This document shows, piece by piece, positions 34,463 through 44,697 of a DNA stretch of 64,000 bases. Both the position numbers and the translations under genes were made by a program. The stretch spans positions 2,604,001-2,668,000 of the forward strand of contig NC_082406.1 of NCBI RefSeq assembly GCF_004011695.2, given 5' to 3'. The notes under the pieces are model-generated. The model had not been told where the DNA came from. It saw nothing but the letters and a program-made list of their open reading frames with translations, and ran no database searches. The DNA comes from Ascochyta rabiei (taxonomy: Eukaryota; Ascomycota; Dothideomycetes; Pleosporales; Didymellaceae). Positions within the stretch are counted from its first letter, which is position 1; every line of letters begins with the position of its first letter.

Positions 34463-35506
34463 TGCGCGTATGATGTTGTGGTGCTGTAGTTTTCACTTGC
34501 CCTTTGGACGGCGTTTTAGCATAGCCAGCCTGGTTTGTTCACACAGTTGATATATCGAATCGAATCGAATCGAATCGAATCGCACGATTTCACCTCCCTC
34601 TCTCTCTCTCATCCTCTACTCGCAACGTAAACACCCTGGCTATTGCACAAGTGCTAGCAGATCTCGCACCCCTACCAACAGACTACCGCGTAAAGACCGT
34701 AAGCCGCAACCCCACATCCCAGACGATCCACCCTTCGCGCTCACCGCCCATACCGAGTATATCCTCTTCCCCGACCCACGGACGCGTCGCTATGCCGTAA
34801 TGGCGCCGAGTGTTTCCCACAGGATGAAGATACGTGTGGGAGGGGATGAAAGAGGAGAAGACCACCACGCCAACGCCAACGCCAACGCCAACGCCAACGC
34901 CAACGCCAACGCATCACTCTTCCGCACCGCCACCAGCAACAGCCGGCGCGGCGACCTCCCCTCCTCCTCCCCTCGCCCCGCGCGTCCACGGCGCAAGGAC
35001 CGCCGCTCTCACCGCGCACGACGGCGTGACAGACGACGTCGTTGCACGCTTGTTCTGGCACGCTTAGATCTCCCTGTGCTGAACACGGAGAGAGATGCAC
35101 GGTGGCTTTCGCGGCGCCGTAGCATGCAATGCAATGCAACGCACTACACGACAACGAGATGCGAGGCTTCTGTCGAAGAAGTATGTGGATGTGAGATGCT
35201 AGAAGATGAATGATTACGCCCAGAACGAGTCACTTGCCATTCCTGGAGAAGCTTGGGTTGGGTCTAGATACAGCTAAACTAGCTGTGTAGACTCGTAGGC
35301 GGTGCGTCATGTTAGCGTGGCGAATGAGGATGGTAGTGGTAGTGGTTGTGCTGGCTGTTGGATTGTGGGGGTGGAGGATGTTTTGAGAGAGAGAGAGAGA
35401 GGGATGTCGACGATGGGAGAGACGAGTATGCAGATGCAGAAACACAAGATGATGCTTGTAGTACATCATCACATTGCAACATTACGCATTAACCATTAGC
35501 CTGCTC
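34463..35506. other. Intergenic region with short tandem repeats
   Basis: This is the 3' flank of the monooxygenase and of the GST (convergent). It holds an ATCGA pentamer run (about 34554-34582), a CGCCAA hexamer run of about eight units (34867-34912) and a GA run (about 35385-35401). No gene is supported. Confidence 0.55.
34867..34912. repeat. CGCCAA hexamer repeat
   Basis: About eight perfect CGCCAA units in intergenic DNA. They keep several frames open and so create spurious Ala-Asn or Thr-Pro reading frames. Confidence 0.85.
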
Positions 35507-36357
35507 TCACGGCAGTCCTTTCCCCGAATTCACCGCGTCGGCCAGCTGGCTCGTGCCCGGCCGATTCTCCGCATACCGCTCGTAGCTGTCGAGATACAGG
35601 TCGTCGGTGCTGGTCGTGGCCACGACGCTCGGCTCGCTGTCGATGGCATCGACCCACTGCTTCCAGCGGCTGCCGTCGTCGGGCTCGGGCCACCCGCGGT
35701 ACGGGCCGAGGACGCGGCGCAGGCGGAGCACCCAGGGCGCGATTTGCACGTCGACGAAGGAGAGGCGCGGGCCCAGGAAGAAAGGACCTGTTTTGTCGGC
35801 GGCTGCAACGAGCTTGTTGATCTGGTCGCGTAGCTCCTTTGCGTGCTCGACCTGATCGTTTTGGTCTTGGGCTTGCAGCAGCTTGTAGAACATGGGGATC
35901 ACGTGTCGGTTGACGTGATCGGCCCACAGGCGGCTGGTTGCCCGGGTCTGCGGGTCTGGAGGCAGCAGGTGCGCGCCGGCGTTCAGGTCTTCGAAGTACT
36001 CCATGATGACGGTCGACTCGTGGGTGCTCCATGTTGGGCCGTGACGGATGGCGGGGACGAGGCCGCGCGGGTTGACATCTAGCAGGGACTGCGGTTTTTT
36101 GTACGGGTCCACTTCAATGTACTGGTAGGGGATGGATTTATGCTCAAGAGAGATCCAGACGCGCTGGACGAAGGGGCTGAACATGTTAGCATTTCCGATG
36201 GCCGGGGATGTGTAGGCAGTACGCACCAAAAGCAGCTCCCGTACAGCTTCAGGTCGTCTTCTTTGGCGTGGTTCCTGACTGTGATCAAGGCGTTGCCCGT
36301 GGCTTTCTTGTGGTATGTCTTCTTGGAAGAGTCCCCACCCTGGTTGGTGTCGGTCAT
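35507..36357 (-). CDS. Omega-like glutathione S-transferase (alone, or C-terminal half of a fusion)
   Basis: Two exons: 36227-36357 and 35507-36176 (50-nt intron, donor GTGCGT, acceptor TTCAG); 266 residues if translated from its own ATG. After KKTYHKKATGNALITVRNH comes a thioredoxin-fold domain with the active-site motif SCFCPFVQRVWISLE (Cys44-Pro when numbered from this ATG, completed by the splice). NPRGLVPAIRHG supplies the cis-Pro region and HESTVIMEYFEDL the glutathione-contact Glu-Ser. The helical C-terminal domain follows (GPFFLGPRLSFVDVQIAPWV). A catalytic Cys places it in the omega-like, thiol-transferase class. A phase-compatible acceptor inside this first exon (CCAACCAG/GGTGGGGAC, 36339) would let the upstream gene at 36617-38167 splice into it. 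The separate-gene reading keeps the ATG at 36357. I cannot decide between the two without transcript data. Confidence 0.85.
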
Positions 36358-36616
36358 TGCGAATTCAACGAACGACGATGATGCAAAGCAGACGGATAAT
36401 GATGATGATGGAGATGGGGAATGCAGGGCAAAGCGCAAAGACAAAGGACGTAGGGGAAGACCGTGTGCGTAACAAATTGGGTGAATACATGAAGGATGGT
36501 GGAGGTGCACGGTGGCTGATATACGAGGTGGAGTTGCAGACGCATCCAGATGATGTCATTGGCGAGCCCAGCACCACGAGCAACGAAGAAGCGTATGAAC
36601 GATCAAACAAACGTAC

Positions 36617-37883
36617 CTGCACTCTCCTCACCTCCTTCTCGTTCTTGGCCAGCGTCCGCATCACAATGTTCTTTTTCAGGCGATCACTCTCCTCAAGCGT
36701 GTGTTTGTGTGGACCTGCAACGCCATCACCCTTCCCGTTCCCTCCATTGCCGTTGACCCGCTGGAAGGTGTAGAATTTCTGCGGCGGGGGCCCAGGCAGC
36801 GGCGGCGGTGCAGGCGCAAACATGCTCATGCCCGGCTGCACAAGGTTGCACGACAAGTCCCACGGCGACATGGGCTGTTGGGCTAGCATCTGCGGTTGGC
36901 GGAAGAACATGGACTGATCTGGGGCTGCGCCTGCTGGCCCGGGCTGGTGCGCGCTCATAGCCATGGGATCGTCTCCCTCGAGCACGGGCGGTGGATGGCC
37001 CATGTGCTCCTCGTACTCCTTCTGGTTGAAGAACTCTGTGATTTTGATCTTGACATCGCACAAGTCTCGCTCGCGGGCGACTCTTCTCCGTTTCTTCTTG
37101 TCTGGGTCTGTGGACTTTTTGGTGCCTGGCGGGCGGCCCTTCAGACGGCAGTCCCAGTAGTGGGAGACGAAGCTCTTCCGCTTGTGGCGCTGGGTGGAGC
37201 GGTGCGAGTAGATGTTGTCGATGTGGGGGAAGTAGGTCTGGAACTGGTGCTCGGTCAGGGTGATTGTGTCGTCGACGTCGAACAGGCGCTGGCGCCATTC
37301 GTCCAGATACGGGGGGTTGGGGACGAGCTTGAGGCCTTTGAACTGGCCGTGGTTGGCGAGCGGGGTGTTGTCATCGCTGAGGGCGCTCGGCAGCGGCGAG
37401 CTGTGCTGCTGGGGTGATTGCTGGACGGGCTGTGGCTGTAGCTGTGGCGGTCGCTGTGGCGGTCGCTGGGCAATGCGCGGGGTGGTGTGGATAGGCGCGT
37501 GGATGGGCGTGTGGACGGGCGCGTGGATGGGCGCGTGGACAGGCGCATGGGCGTGGGCGTGGGCGTGGGCGTGGGCGTGGGCGTGGTGCGCGGGGCCCGG
37601 CAGCGGGGCAGCCGTCAGCGCATAGGGCGGGCTTGATGCGAGCGCATGAGGGTGAGGGTGAGGGTGAGAGCCAGGGCGAGAGCCAGGGCAAGAGTGAGGG
37701 TGAGAGTGGGATTGTTGAGCGTGGTGGACGTGCTGGATGTGCTGCAGCTGCTCGTAGGTGTGGGGGGGGAATGCCTGTGGCGGCAGGCCGTGGTGTTCAT
37801 AGTGCAGCCCATGGGCGTGGGGTGCCAGCGGTGTCTGCAGCAGCCCTCGCTGCAGCTGCTGCGGGGGTCCGCTTAACGTGTAT

Positions 37884-37925
<42 letters not shown>

Positions 37926-38167
37926 CGCCGCCGCCGCTGCTGCTGTTGGTACAAGGCGGCGCTGTTGGCGTGGAGGCTCTGCAGGTCCTGCGGGTGCAAA
38001 GGCAGCGCTTGCGCATGGTACAGCGTGCCATCGGGCGCCTGCTGCAGGTCGCTGACGCTGGTGAGGCTCCGCGGCTGCACCGTCGCATGGTGTGAGTGGT
38101 GCAGCTGCAGCTGGTCCTGGTCCTGGTCCTGGTCCTGGTCCTGGTCCTGCTCCTGCGAAGGCTGCAT
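36617..38167 (-). CDS. Basic DNA-binding-like protein with poly-Q and dipeptide repeats, probably spliced to the GST
   Basis: The main exon is 36617-38167 (517 codons). It ends at a good donor (GTGCAG/GTACGT). Reading past the donor gives only a low-complexity Ile-rich tail. The N-terminal half is repeats: Gln-Asp pairs, a run of 13 Gln from a CTG tract at about 37889-37930, and His-Ala pairs. A conserved, highly basic block follows at about residues 275-385 (GQFKGLKLVPNPPYLDEWRQ, HRSTQRHKRKSFVSHYWDCR, KGRPPGTKKS, RRRVARERDLCDVKIKITEF). A helical segment comes last (HTLEESDRLKKNIVMRTLAK). I recall this block as a fungal domain of unknown function that looks nucleic-acid-binding; no named family is claimed. 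Joining exon end 36617 to 36339 keeps phase 0, with a 277-nt intron, and gives a 777-residue fusion with the GST. A separate gene with another terminal exon remains possible. Confidence 0.7.
37889..37921. repeat. CTG/CAG trinucleotide repeat (poly-Gln coding)
   Basis: About 11 pure CTG units on the plus strand, read as CAG (Gln) by the minus-strand gene, with interrupted flanking units. Confidence 0.85.
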
Positions 38168-38600
38168 GCCGCTAGCTGAAGAACCACGGCTTCGAGGCAG
38201 CGAGTGGATCTGATCCAGAAATACGGGACATGCGGATCAGGCACAGGCACAGGCGCAGCAAGGGACAAGGTGCGCATGAGTACGGCGGCGGGAGGGGGGC
38301 TTGCTGCACCAGCACGACGCATATGGCTAACGGCTTCTTCTTTGTCTGATTTCATTCCGCACCACGCTCCCAGTGGCCACGCTTTCTCCATCCGTCGCCC
38401 GCCGTCGTCACTAACGAGACCCTCGTTTTAGCTCTCCACGCAGCAGCAGCACCACCACCACCACCACCACCGAACAAAGACATTTCCGCAGCCTCGTCCC
38501 ACCGGGGCTGCTTGACTGTACCGAACGCCGTGCCATGCCCTGACCAAGAGAAGCATTATCATTGAAACATAGACCCTGCCACGCTCCCTCGACCTTCCCC
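38168..38600. promoter_or_regulatory. Upstream region of the DNA-binding-like gene / 3' flank of eIF3h
   Basis: 433 bp between the start of the gene read leftward at 38167 and the stop codon of eIF3h. It contains a CAC/CCA trinucleotide run near 38445-38470. No specific site is assigned. Confidence 0.45.
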
Positions 38601-39889
38601 TCAAGCATCCCCCGGCAGCAGGTTCGACTTGACCGCAAACATCTTGGACGTCACGCCCGCCGTGAAGCCGTCCACCTGCCTCGCGTACTGCTCCACCTGC
38701 CTCGAGTTGAGCAGCGTCTCCAGCCTGCTCGGCTCCTGCGGCAGCTTGAACAGCCGCTGCCACTCGTCCTCGGGCAGCAACGGCTGCTTCGACGCCGACC
38801 GCGCTGCGTTCTCCGCCTTGCGCTTCGTCTGCCACGCCGTGATCTTGGTCTGCTCACGCGCGAGCGACCGCTGGTAGTACTGGTAGTTGTTGAGCTCCGT
38901 GTGGTGGTTCTCGATGCTCTCCAGGAGCAAGTCGCACGTCTTCTCCAGGAACGGGTCGATGGACAGGTCGAGCGAGTCGTAGTTGGGGTACAGCGGCGGC
39001 TGCGGCGTGTTCTGGTCCTGCAGCAGCGCAGACAGGTTGGGCGGGAAGGCGAGCTCCTCCCTGGGCGCCTGCGACGGCAGCTGGTGCAGCAGCGACGTGA
39101 GCAGGTGCGAGTTGCGGATGGTGACGGGCAGCTCGACGAGTATGTCCGAGTAGCGGAGGCCGCTCTTCTGGAGGCTGTGGCGGTTAGCAGGGATCTAGGC
39201 AGATCGACTCGGTGTGCAAGCTCGTGCATACCTCTCCGTTGTGAACTTGCTCTCCTTGTACGCCGTCACAAAGGAAGGCGACAGCCTGTACGCGCGCAGG
39301 TTCATGGCGCCCTCGGAGCTCCGGCTGACGTCGTAGACGAGCGCGACCGTCTTCTCGTTGGGCGCGTTCTGGTACAGGTACTGGTTCTCGATCGTCTGCA
39401 GGTTGACAAAGTTGCCCATGCTCGTGCTCGTGTACCAGCCCACGTTGTTGGCGTCGACGTTGACTTCGCGCAGGAACTTGATCATCTCGTTGCTGTACGC
39501 AATGTTCTGCTTGGCGCGCGGGGCCGACGCCGCCGTGTTGCTCGACGAGTCGCTCTGGCCGTCGTTGGCAGCCGCGGCGGCCTCGGGGAAGGGGAACGAG
39601 TTTGTGATTTCGAGCACCCCGTTCTTCTCCATGCCCACCAGGCTGCCCGTCGCCACGCTGGGGAACGACTTTCCGCTGGCCGTAGCGAGCTTGATGGCCA
39701 CCTGCGTTGCACAGTCAGTCTCCTGTCCGTTCATGCGCCTGTGCCGCCTCGACGTCTCCGTCTCCGTCTCATCGCGAAAAGGAACAATAGCGGGGCGCCG
39801 GGCGGGCATTCCGTCGTGGCAGACGTGGCACGTACGAGGGCGTCGATCTGGACCGCCTTGAAGGTCGCTGCTTGTGTGAATTCCGCCAT
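38601..39889 (-). CDS. EIF3H: Eukaryotic translation initiation factor 3 subunit H
   Basis: Three exons: 39836-39889, 39232-39701 and 38601-39174, joined across introns of 134 and 57 nt (donors GTACGT and GTATGC); 365 residues, typical for the family. It starts [18 protein letters not shown] and runs through the MPN domain ([60 protein letters not shown]). The C-terminal helical part contains [20 protein letters not shown]. The MPN domain lacks the complete metal-binding JAMM motif, as usual for eIF3h, so it is structural rather than a protease. It acts in the cytoplasmic eIF3 complex in 40S recruitment. eIF3h is kept by filamentous fungi and absent from Saccharomyces. Confidence 0.95.
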
Positions 39890-40230
39890 CTTGTTGCTGT
39901 TGTGGGTGGCTGAGACCGGGACGTGGGAGGGGCGGGGCTGCAGGCGTTGCACGTTGTTGGCGGTGCGAGAGAATTGTGAGTCTCCGGAAATGCCAAGAGT
40001 TACTGTGCGCAACGCCCGCGCTAGCGATTGCACAGCCAACACTCCCTTCCATCACACCTCCACCACTCAACCTTGTCAGACCAAGGAATAGGATGGCTAA
40101 TGTTCCCAGAATGCCCGCTATGCTAGTATCCACCAACACTGCCATCCTATCCAAACCCCCAATGCTAGATGCACATGCAACCGATCCGTCACACTTCCTA
40201 GCTTCTGTCAACCCTGCAAACACTTCCCTC
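39890..40230. promoter_or_regulatory. Upstream region of eIF3h / 3' flank of the HExxH gene
   Basis: 341 bp between the eIF3h start codon and the stop codon of the next gene, both on the minus strand. No specific element is recognised. Confidence 0.4.
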
Positions 40231-42081
40231 TCACGCCATGTCTTGATCTGGGACCACGCTTGCTTCCTCAACACTACCGTCTCCCCCTGCATCAACATCT
40301 GACTCGGCTGCTCCCGGCACAGCATCTTCCACACCATCGACTACTTCTGTCGATACACACGACACCCTCTCAGCCGTATTCTTCCTTTTGTGACCATACG
40401 GACTCCACCGTTGTACGGCAGGCGGCCGTTGTGGCTTGCGATTGTTCGAGTTTGGGTTCTTGGCGATGGAACCGTCGTCCATGCGCTTCCACTCCGTCTC
40501 CTTGCCGTCAATGTGATCGGATATGTCGGCTTGGTTCTCATCCTCCCACATCATCAGGTTTGCGCCGTTGATCTCGACAGACCGGCTGCCGTTTCGCGGG
40601 ACAAAGAAAATCTCAGCGCCCGTTTTGCTAAAGTCCTGCTGCCAGGTCTCGTCCTGCTGCAGCTTGAGGATGTAGTCCATGGGCAGAGCGTAGAGAACGT
40701 TTTCGTCCTTGTCGTAGAGCTCCTTGAGCGGGTAGTCGAGACATGCCAAGCCCAGGCTGCAGTCAATGCGGCTAGACAGAGGATGTATGCGTCCGCCAAA
40801 GACCTTGGTTTCAAAGGCAATGCCACTCTCTGTCCACATGTTGTCGCCCCAGAAGACCTCGGGCTCCGACAGCAACGGATGGTCGTGATGGGGGCCTGAC
40901 ACTTCGCAGAAGTGTGCAATCTCGTGACTGAGGCAGATGGCGAGGAACAGGTTGAACCGCAGGACCATGGCCGGCTCTCGATACCGCAGAAGACTCAGCT
41001 TCTTCGCGGTAGTGTAGAAGTCCGAGTGCAAGCAGATGCGACTCGTATGGCACTTGTCGTTCATCTTGCGTAGCAAGCCGTTCTTGTAGTCTCGCACCAG
41101 GCCCATCGATGCGTACACGGTTTCTGGTGGCAGAGGGTTGTTGTGGAAGCAGAAGTACACAGTATCCAGCTGATTGCTCAAGAAATTGTTGAAAGCCGCA
41201 TGTCGCTCCTCGGACCAAGGCACGTCTTCACGGATACGATGGCATGGCTGGCCGTACGCTTCTGAGGTCTTCAGGCACGCTTCTCGTTCGCCAAACACGA
41301 GCGTGTGCCAGTAGTGAGCTGTGGCTCGAGAGGTCAGGAACAATGTCGCAAGCTGCATGCCCGGCCTGAGCACTTCGTAAATATTATCAGGGCACCCATG
41401 CCAGTTTTCTGGGCGGAAGATGGAATGGACTTCATTCTTGAGCGTACATTCTGGAGAGGGGACGTTCTCAGCAAACGCAACAGCTTGCTTCCTGATCAAC
41501 TCAACTGGATCGAATCCAAGCTTGACGGGTCTGCGTTTTGCTGCATCTTTGCGATGACCCAGCAGTCGTCGATATTTTTCCAACGCTTGCCGATCTGCTA
41601 TCTGTGCCATGTGATGATTGATAGAGATCGACAGCTGCAGCCCAAAGTCTTTGGGAACCTCTATTGTGGAAGGAGTGAATGCCGCAGATTTATTGTAGCT
41701 GAGCGCCTCCGGCAAATCTTGCACGAGTTTGTCGATACACTCGTCCATGAGTTTGCCCTCCTTTAGTTTTTGGAGCAGTGCAGCGTTGTCCCCTCGATCT
41801 ATGGCTTGAATATCGCCATCACCACCACCAGGCAGAAGCGGTCGCAACTTTTCAGACAGCGAAGGTGGTGGTCCACATTCTGCAGCCGTGGTAGGCGTCA
41901 TACCCCCAGTGGGCGTCCAGTCCATGCTATCCGGATCCTGGTCTTGAAACGCAGCAACAGATTCGTCATGCTGCTCGGGCTGCCTGACTTCCAAGTCAAC
42001 GCTCTGATGGAGTCGTTGCTCAATAAGCTGTGTCGCCTGGAGCATCGCCGCATAAGCCTTGCGGTAACGGAATGGATCCAT
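40231..42081 (-). CDS. Uncharacterised protein with a HExxH zinc-metallopeptidase-like motif
   Basis: A single exon of 616 residues starting [20 protein letters not shown]. An in-frame upstream Met (42276) would add 65 residues of poor composition. The N-terminal 170 residues are polar. The middle contains [20 protein letters not shown] and a long globular region ([34 protein letters not shown]). Residues 386-390 read HEIAH within [17 protein letters not shown], and 28 residues after the second His comes WTESGIAFE (Glu418). HExxH plus a downstream Glu-x3-A/E is the zinc-site pattern of gluzincins, so a metallopeptidase-like fold is inferred. The C-terminal 100 residues are charged and disordered. 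I do not recognise the family, and no signal peptide or membrane segment is seen, so it is probably intracellular. Confidence 0.8.
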   Translation of the reverse strand: MDPFRYRKAYAAMLQATQLIEQRLHQSVDLEVRQPEQHDESVAAFQDQDPDSMDWTPTGGMTPTTAAECGPPPSLSEKLRPLLPGGGDGDIQAIDRGDNAALLQKLKEGKLMDECIDKLVQDLPEALSYNKSAAFTPSTIEVPKDFGLQLSISINHHMAQIADRQALEKYRRLLGHRKDAAKRRPVKLGFDPVELIRKQAVAFAENVPSPECTLKNEVHSIFRPENWHGCPDNIYEVLRPGMQLATLFLTSRATAHYWHTLVFGEREACLKTSEAYGQPCHRIREDVPWSEERHAAFNNFLSNQLDTVYFCFHNNPLPPETVYASMGLVRDYKNGLLRKMNDKCHTSRICLHSDFYTTAKKLSLLRYREPAMVLRFNLFLAICLSHEIAHFCEVSGPHHDHPLLSEPEVFWGDNMWTESGIAFETKVFGGRIHPLSSRIDCSLGLACLDYPLKELYDKDENVLYALPMDYILKLQQDETWQQDFSKTGAEIFFVPRNGSRSVEINGANLMMWEDENQADISDHIDGKETEWKRMDDGSIAKNPNSNNRKPQRPPAVQRWSPYGHKRKNTAERVSCVSTEVVDGVEDAVPGAAESDVDAGGDGSVEEASVVPDQDMA

Positions 42082-44435
42082 TCTGCTTGCGTTAGTGTTG
42101 AGGATGGAGGTTGTGTAGTTGAGCTGGCATCGAATGCTGCATTCGACCAAGCATGAATTGATCCAAGTGACATGGATGTGTATACATGGACCGCCAGTGG
42201 GTCTCTTTACAGAACCAAGAGTCGATCCGGGACAATGCGCCAGAACAGAGGTGTGAAAGGACGTTGTTTCATCCAAATCGTCTACTCTCGATCACCTCCA
42301 CCCTGTCTCGAGTGAACTACAGGTGACAGCTGACAGCTCCTGCATCAGCCATTTCACTTGATCTCTGGAGCCCAAGTGCTCGGCTAGGCTGCTACGGGGC
42401 TGGAAAAGCTTGCGCTAGAGGGCATGTCTTACTCGGATCCGTGAAAGCGGTCAGAGCCCGCTGGAAAGCAAATCGTGTCTCATCCAAAAAGACGCAACGA
42501 TTCGATAGCGAAATCACCAATAGTGGGTGGAGTTGTTGTCGTCGTCCAGGTCGGTGAGCTGCTGTGTTGTTTGAGGCGCTAAGCACGTGCGCGTTCCCGC
42601 TGCTTCCTTCTTGTGGATGTTGGACCCACAGCGCCGGCCTGCTCCTTCCTCCACCAACTTGACATCTTGTCACTCAATCGGTTGGCCGAGGTACTTGCGA
42701 GACTTCAATCGATCGAACGGTTCATACAAGGTCAATCACGATTTCGAACACGTTCCTGCTGCTTTCGTAGTCCTATACGGCCGTTCGAAGAGAGCTGAAA
42801 CATACCACGCTACGAACGCAAGACGTAGCCAACCGATAGGTTGCCAAGCTGAGTAAACCAGAGAACATGAACTCTCTCCGGAAGTACATGCAAGGAATAC
42901 CGGGGAGACATTGGTATCCTGCTGTAATTTCTGTGATAAACCATGACTGTTGGCTTGGTACCTGCAGTTATGCAAAGTCAGCTCCATCCACCGATTGCTG
43001 CGTATGGAAGACCACGAATGGTACATCGCACTGAAAACCTCGGTCGGGAAATTGACAGAACAGAGGTCACGAATATCCCGACAGTACCCACCAGATAAAC
43101 CATCACGAAAGTCCTGAACAGAATTAGCCCTTTTCGGAAAGATGGCAACACATTGGAAGATGCACACCAACCCAGCAACTACTTATGGGAAGAAAAAAAG
43201 TCCAAAACTGTTATGATAGGCGACAAACTGTTGGGTTTTTCGAGACAGATGAATCATAGGTTTAGCGAGTTTGAGGTCCTAGATCACGGATCGAGCTACA
43301 TGCAAGCTCAAGAAGGTTACACAAACTGAGATGTAGGTGTGCACCTGTTCACGATTGTCACTGCAGCAACATACTGCCTGGATCGTAGGACCTGCAAGGT
43401 GCCCGAGCCTTGGCCAATAGATGCTAGCAGCACATATTGTGTGAATCAGCCTGGGCCAAAGCATTAGTTCACACCTTACACCAAGTCCAGCCTGCTTACC
43501 TATCAGGCCACGGTAGGTGAAACATCGTGCTGTTTTTACAGCAGCTACATGGATCGGGCTGGAGCCTCGATAAGTCTCCTACACACATGTCCAATCTGTC
43601 CTTTTCATGCGCTATATACCGGTATAAGCCTTCGCAGGCTCCTCTATGTTTGGACTGCGCGAGTTTCGCGACTAGGCTGAGGCATGTTGTCTCGGTGGCA
43701 AGCGAGGCTGTGCACAATGGTGGAGGGATACATATGGGTGGTCGCACATACATATGGTGGTGCAGCTTGTACGTATATAGAGCTGACTGCTCGTGCAACT
43801 CGCTTTCGATTCTCAACTTTCGATCACATACACCCATTGGGCGATACAACACGAGCCAACACTTCCCTCGCAGATGACGACCAAGGAAACTCGAGAGGAG
43901 AAACTAGTGACATGGGCGAATCCCTCAGTCGATGAAATCCAGAGCTCGGACTGCTGGAAGGCTCGCTCCAGCTCCAGCTGGACTCCAGTGACCTGAATAA
44001 GCGGGCGCATCTCAGAACAACACATTGAAGTCAACCAGATCGAACACCACCCCACAAAGCCCAATGTGAAAAACAAAATCGCTCAAACCAACCCCCCCAA
44101 ACCCCAGCATTTCAAACCGCCATCCTTTCCGCGTCTTCCATCTTCAACCAGGAAGACGTATAGTCACCGACCCCAACCCCATCCCCCATCAGATCCAACC
44201 CCGACCGAGCCTCCCCGCACACAACGAAGAATTCCCCTTCCTCAAAAAAAATAGACTCCCTCAACCTCCAGCGCCAGGTGAGTGCCTCTGACGTCGGAAG
44301 AACGTCTCGCATCCTCCAGGTAGCGAAATTTCGCGCACGACCGGGTTTTGACTACACGATCGTAACCTGCAACTGCAACCCTGCCCATCGCATAACCTAC
44401 AGCATGAGAGCATCCCACCTAAACACCAGTCCATC

Positions 44436-44476
<41 letters not shown>

Positions 44477-44697
44477 GAAGGAGGTAAAACACCACACTGC
44501 TCCACCCAGACACTAAAAGGTTAGTGTAGGCCGGTTCAATGCATACGGGGGTGTTTCACAAGGGGGTTGGCGAAGTATGGGTGGACTTGCTCTTGTATCT
44601 CATGTTGTATTGAATTCCGTAACATTATAGATCAAACAATTGACCGTGTCGACGAGTTGTGACGGAAGAGGAAGATCAGGCCAAGTGCCACATGTCA
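42082..44697. other. 2.6-kb intergenic region
   Basis: This is the 5' flank of the HExxH gene and 3' flank of the G-patch gene. It contains only short open frames without motifs. A TAG/AGT trinucleotide tract (about 44436-44476) is the clearest structure. The stretch 44040-44260 is C/A-rich. No RNA gene is recognised. Confidence 0.5.
44436..44476. repeat. AGT trinucleotide microsatellite
   Basis: About 13 perfect AGT units in intergenic DNA upstream of the convergent 3' end of the G-patch gene. Confidence 0.9.

Noticed and set aside
38562..40091. 509-codon plus-strand frame opposite eIF3h
   Set aside because: Antisense to a well-supported gene; Arg/Leu-rich composition is a by-product of its codon usage.
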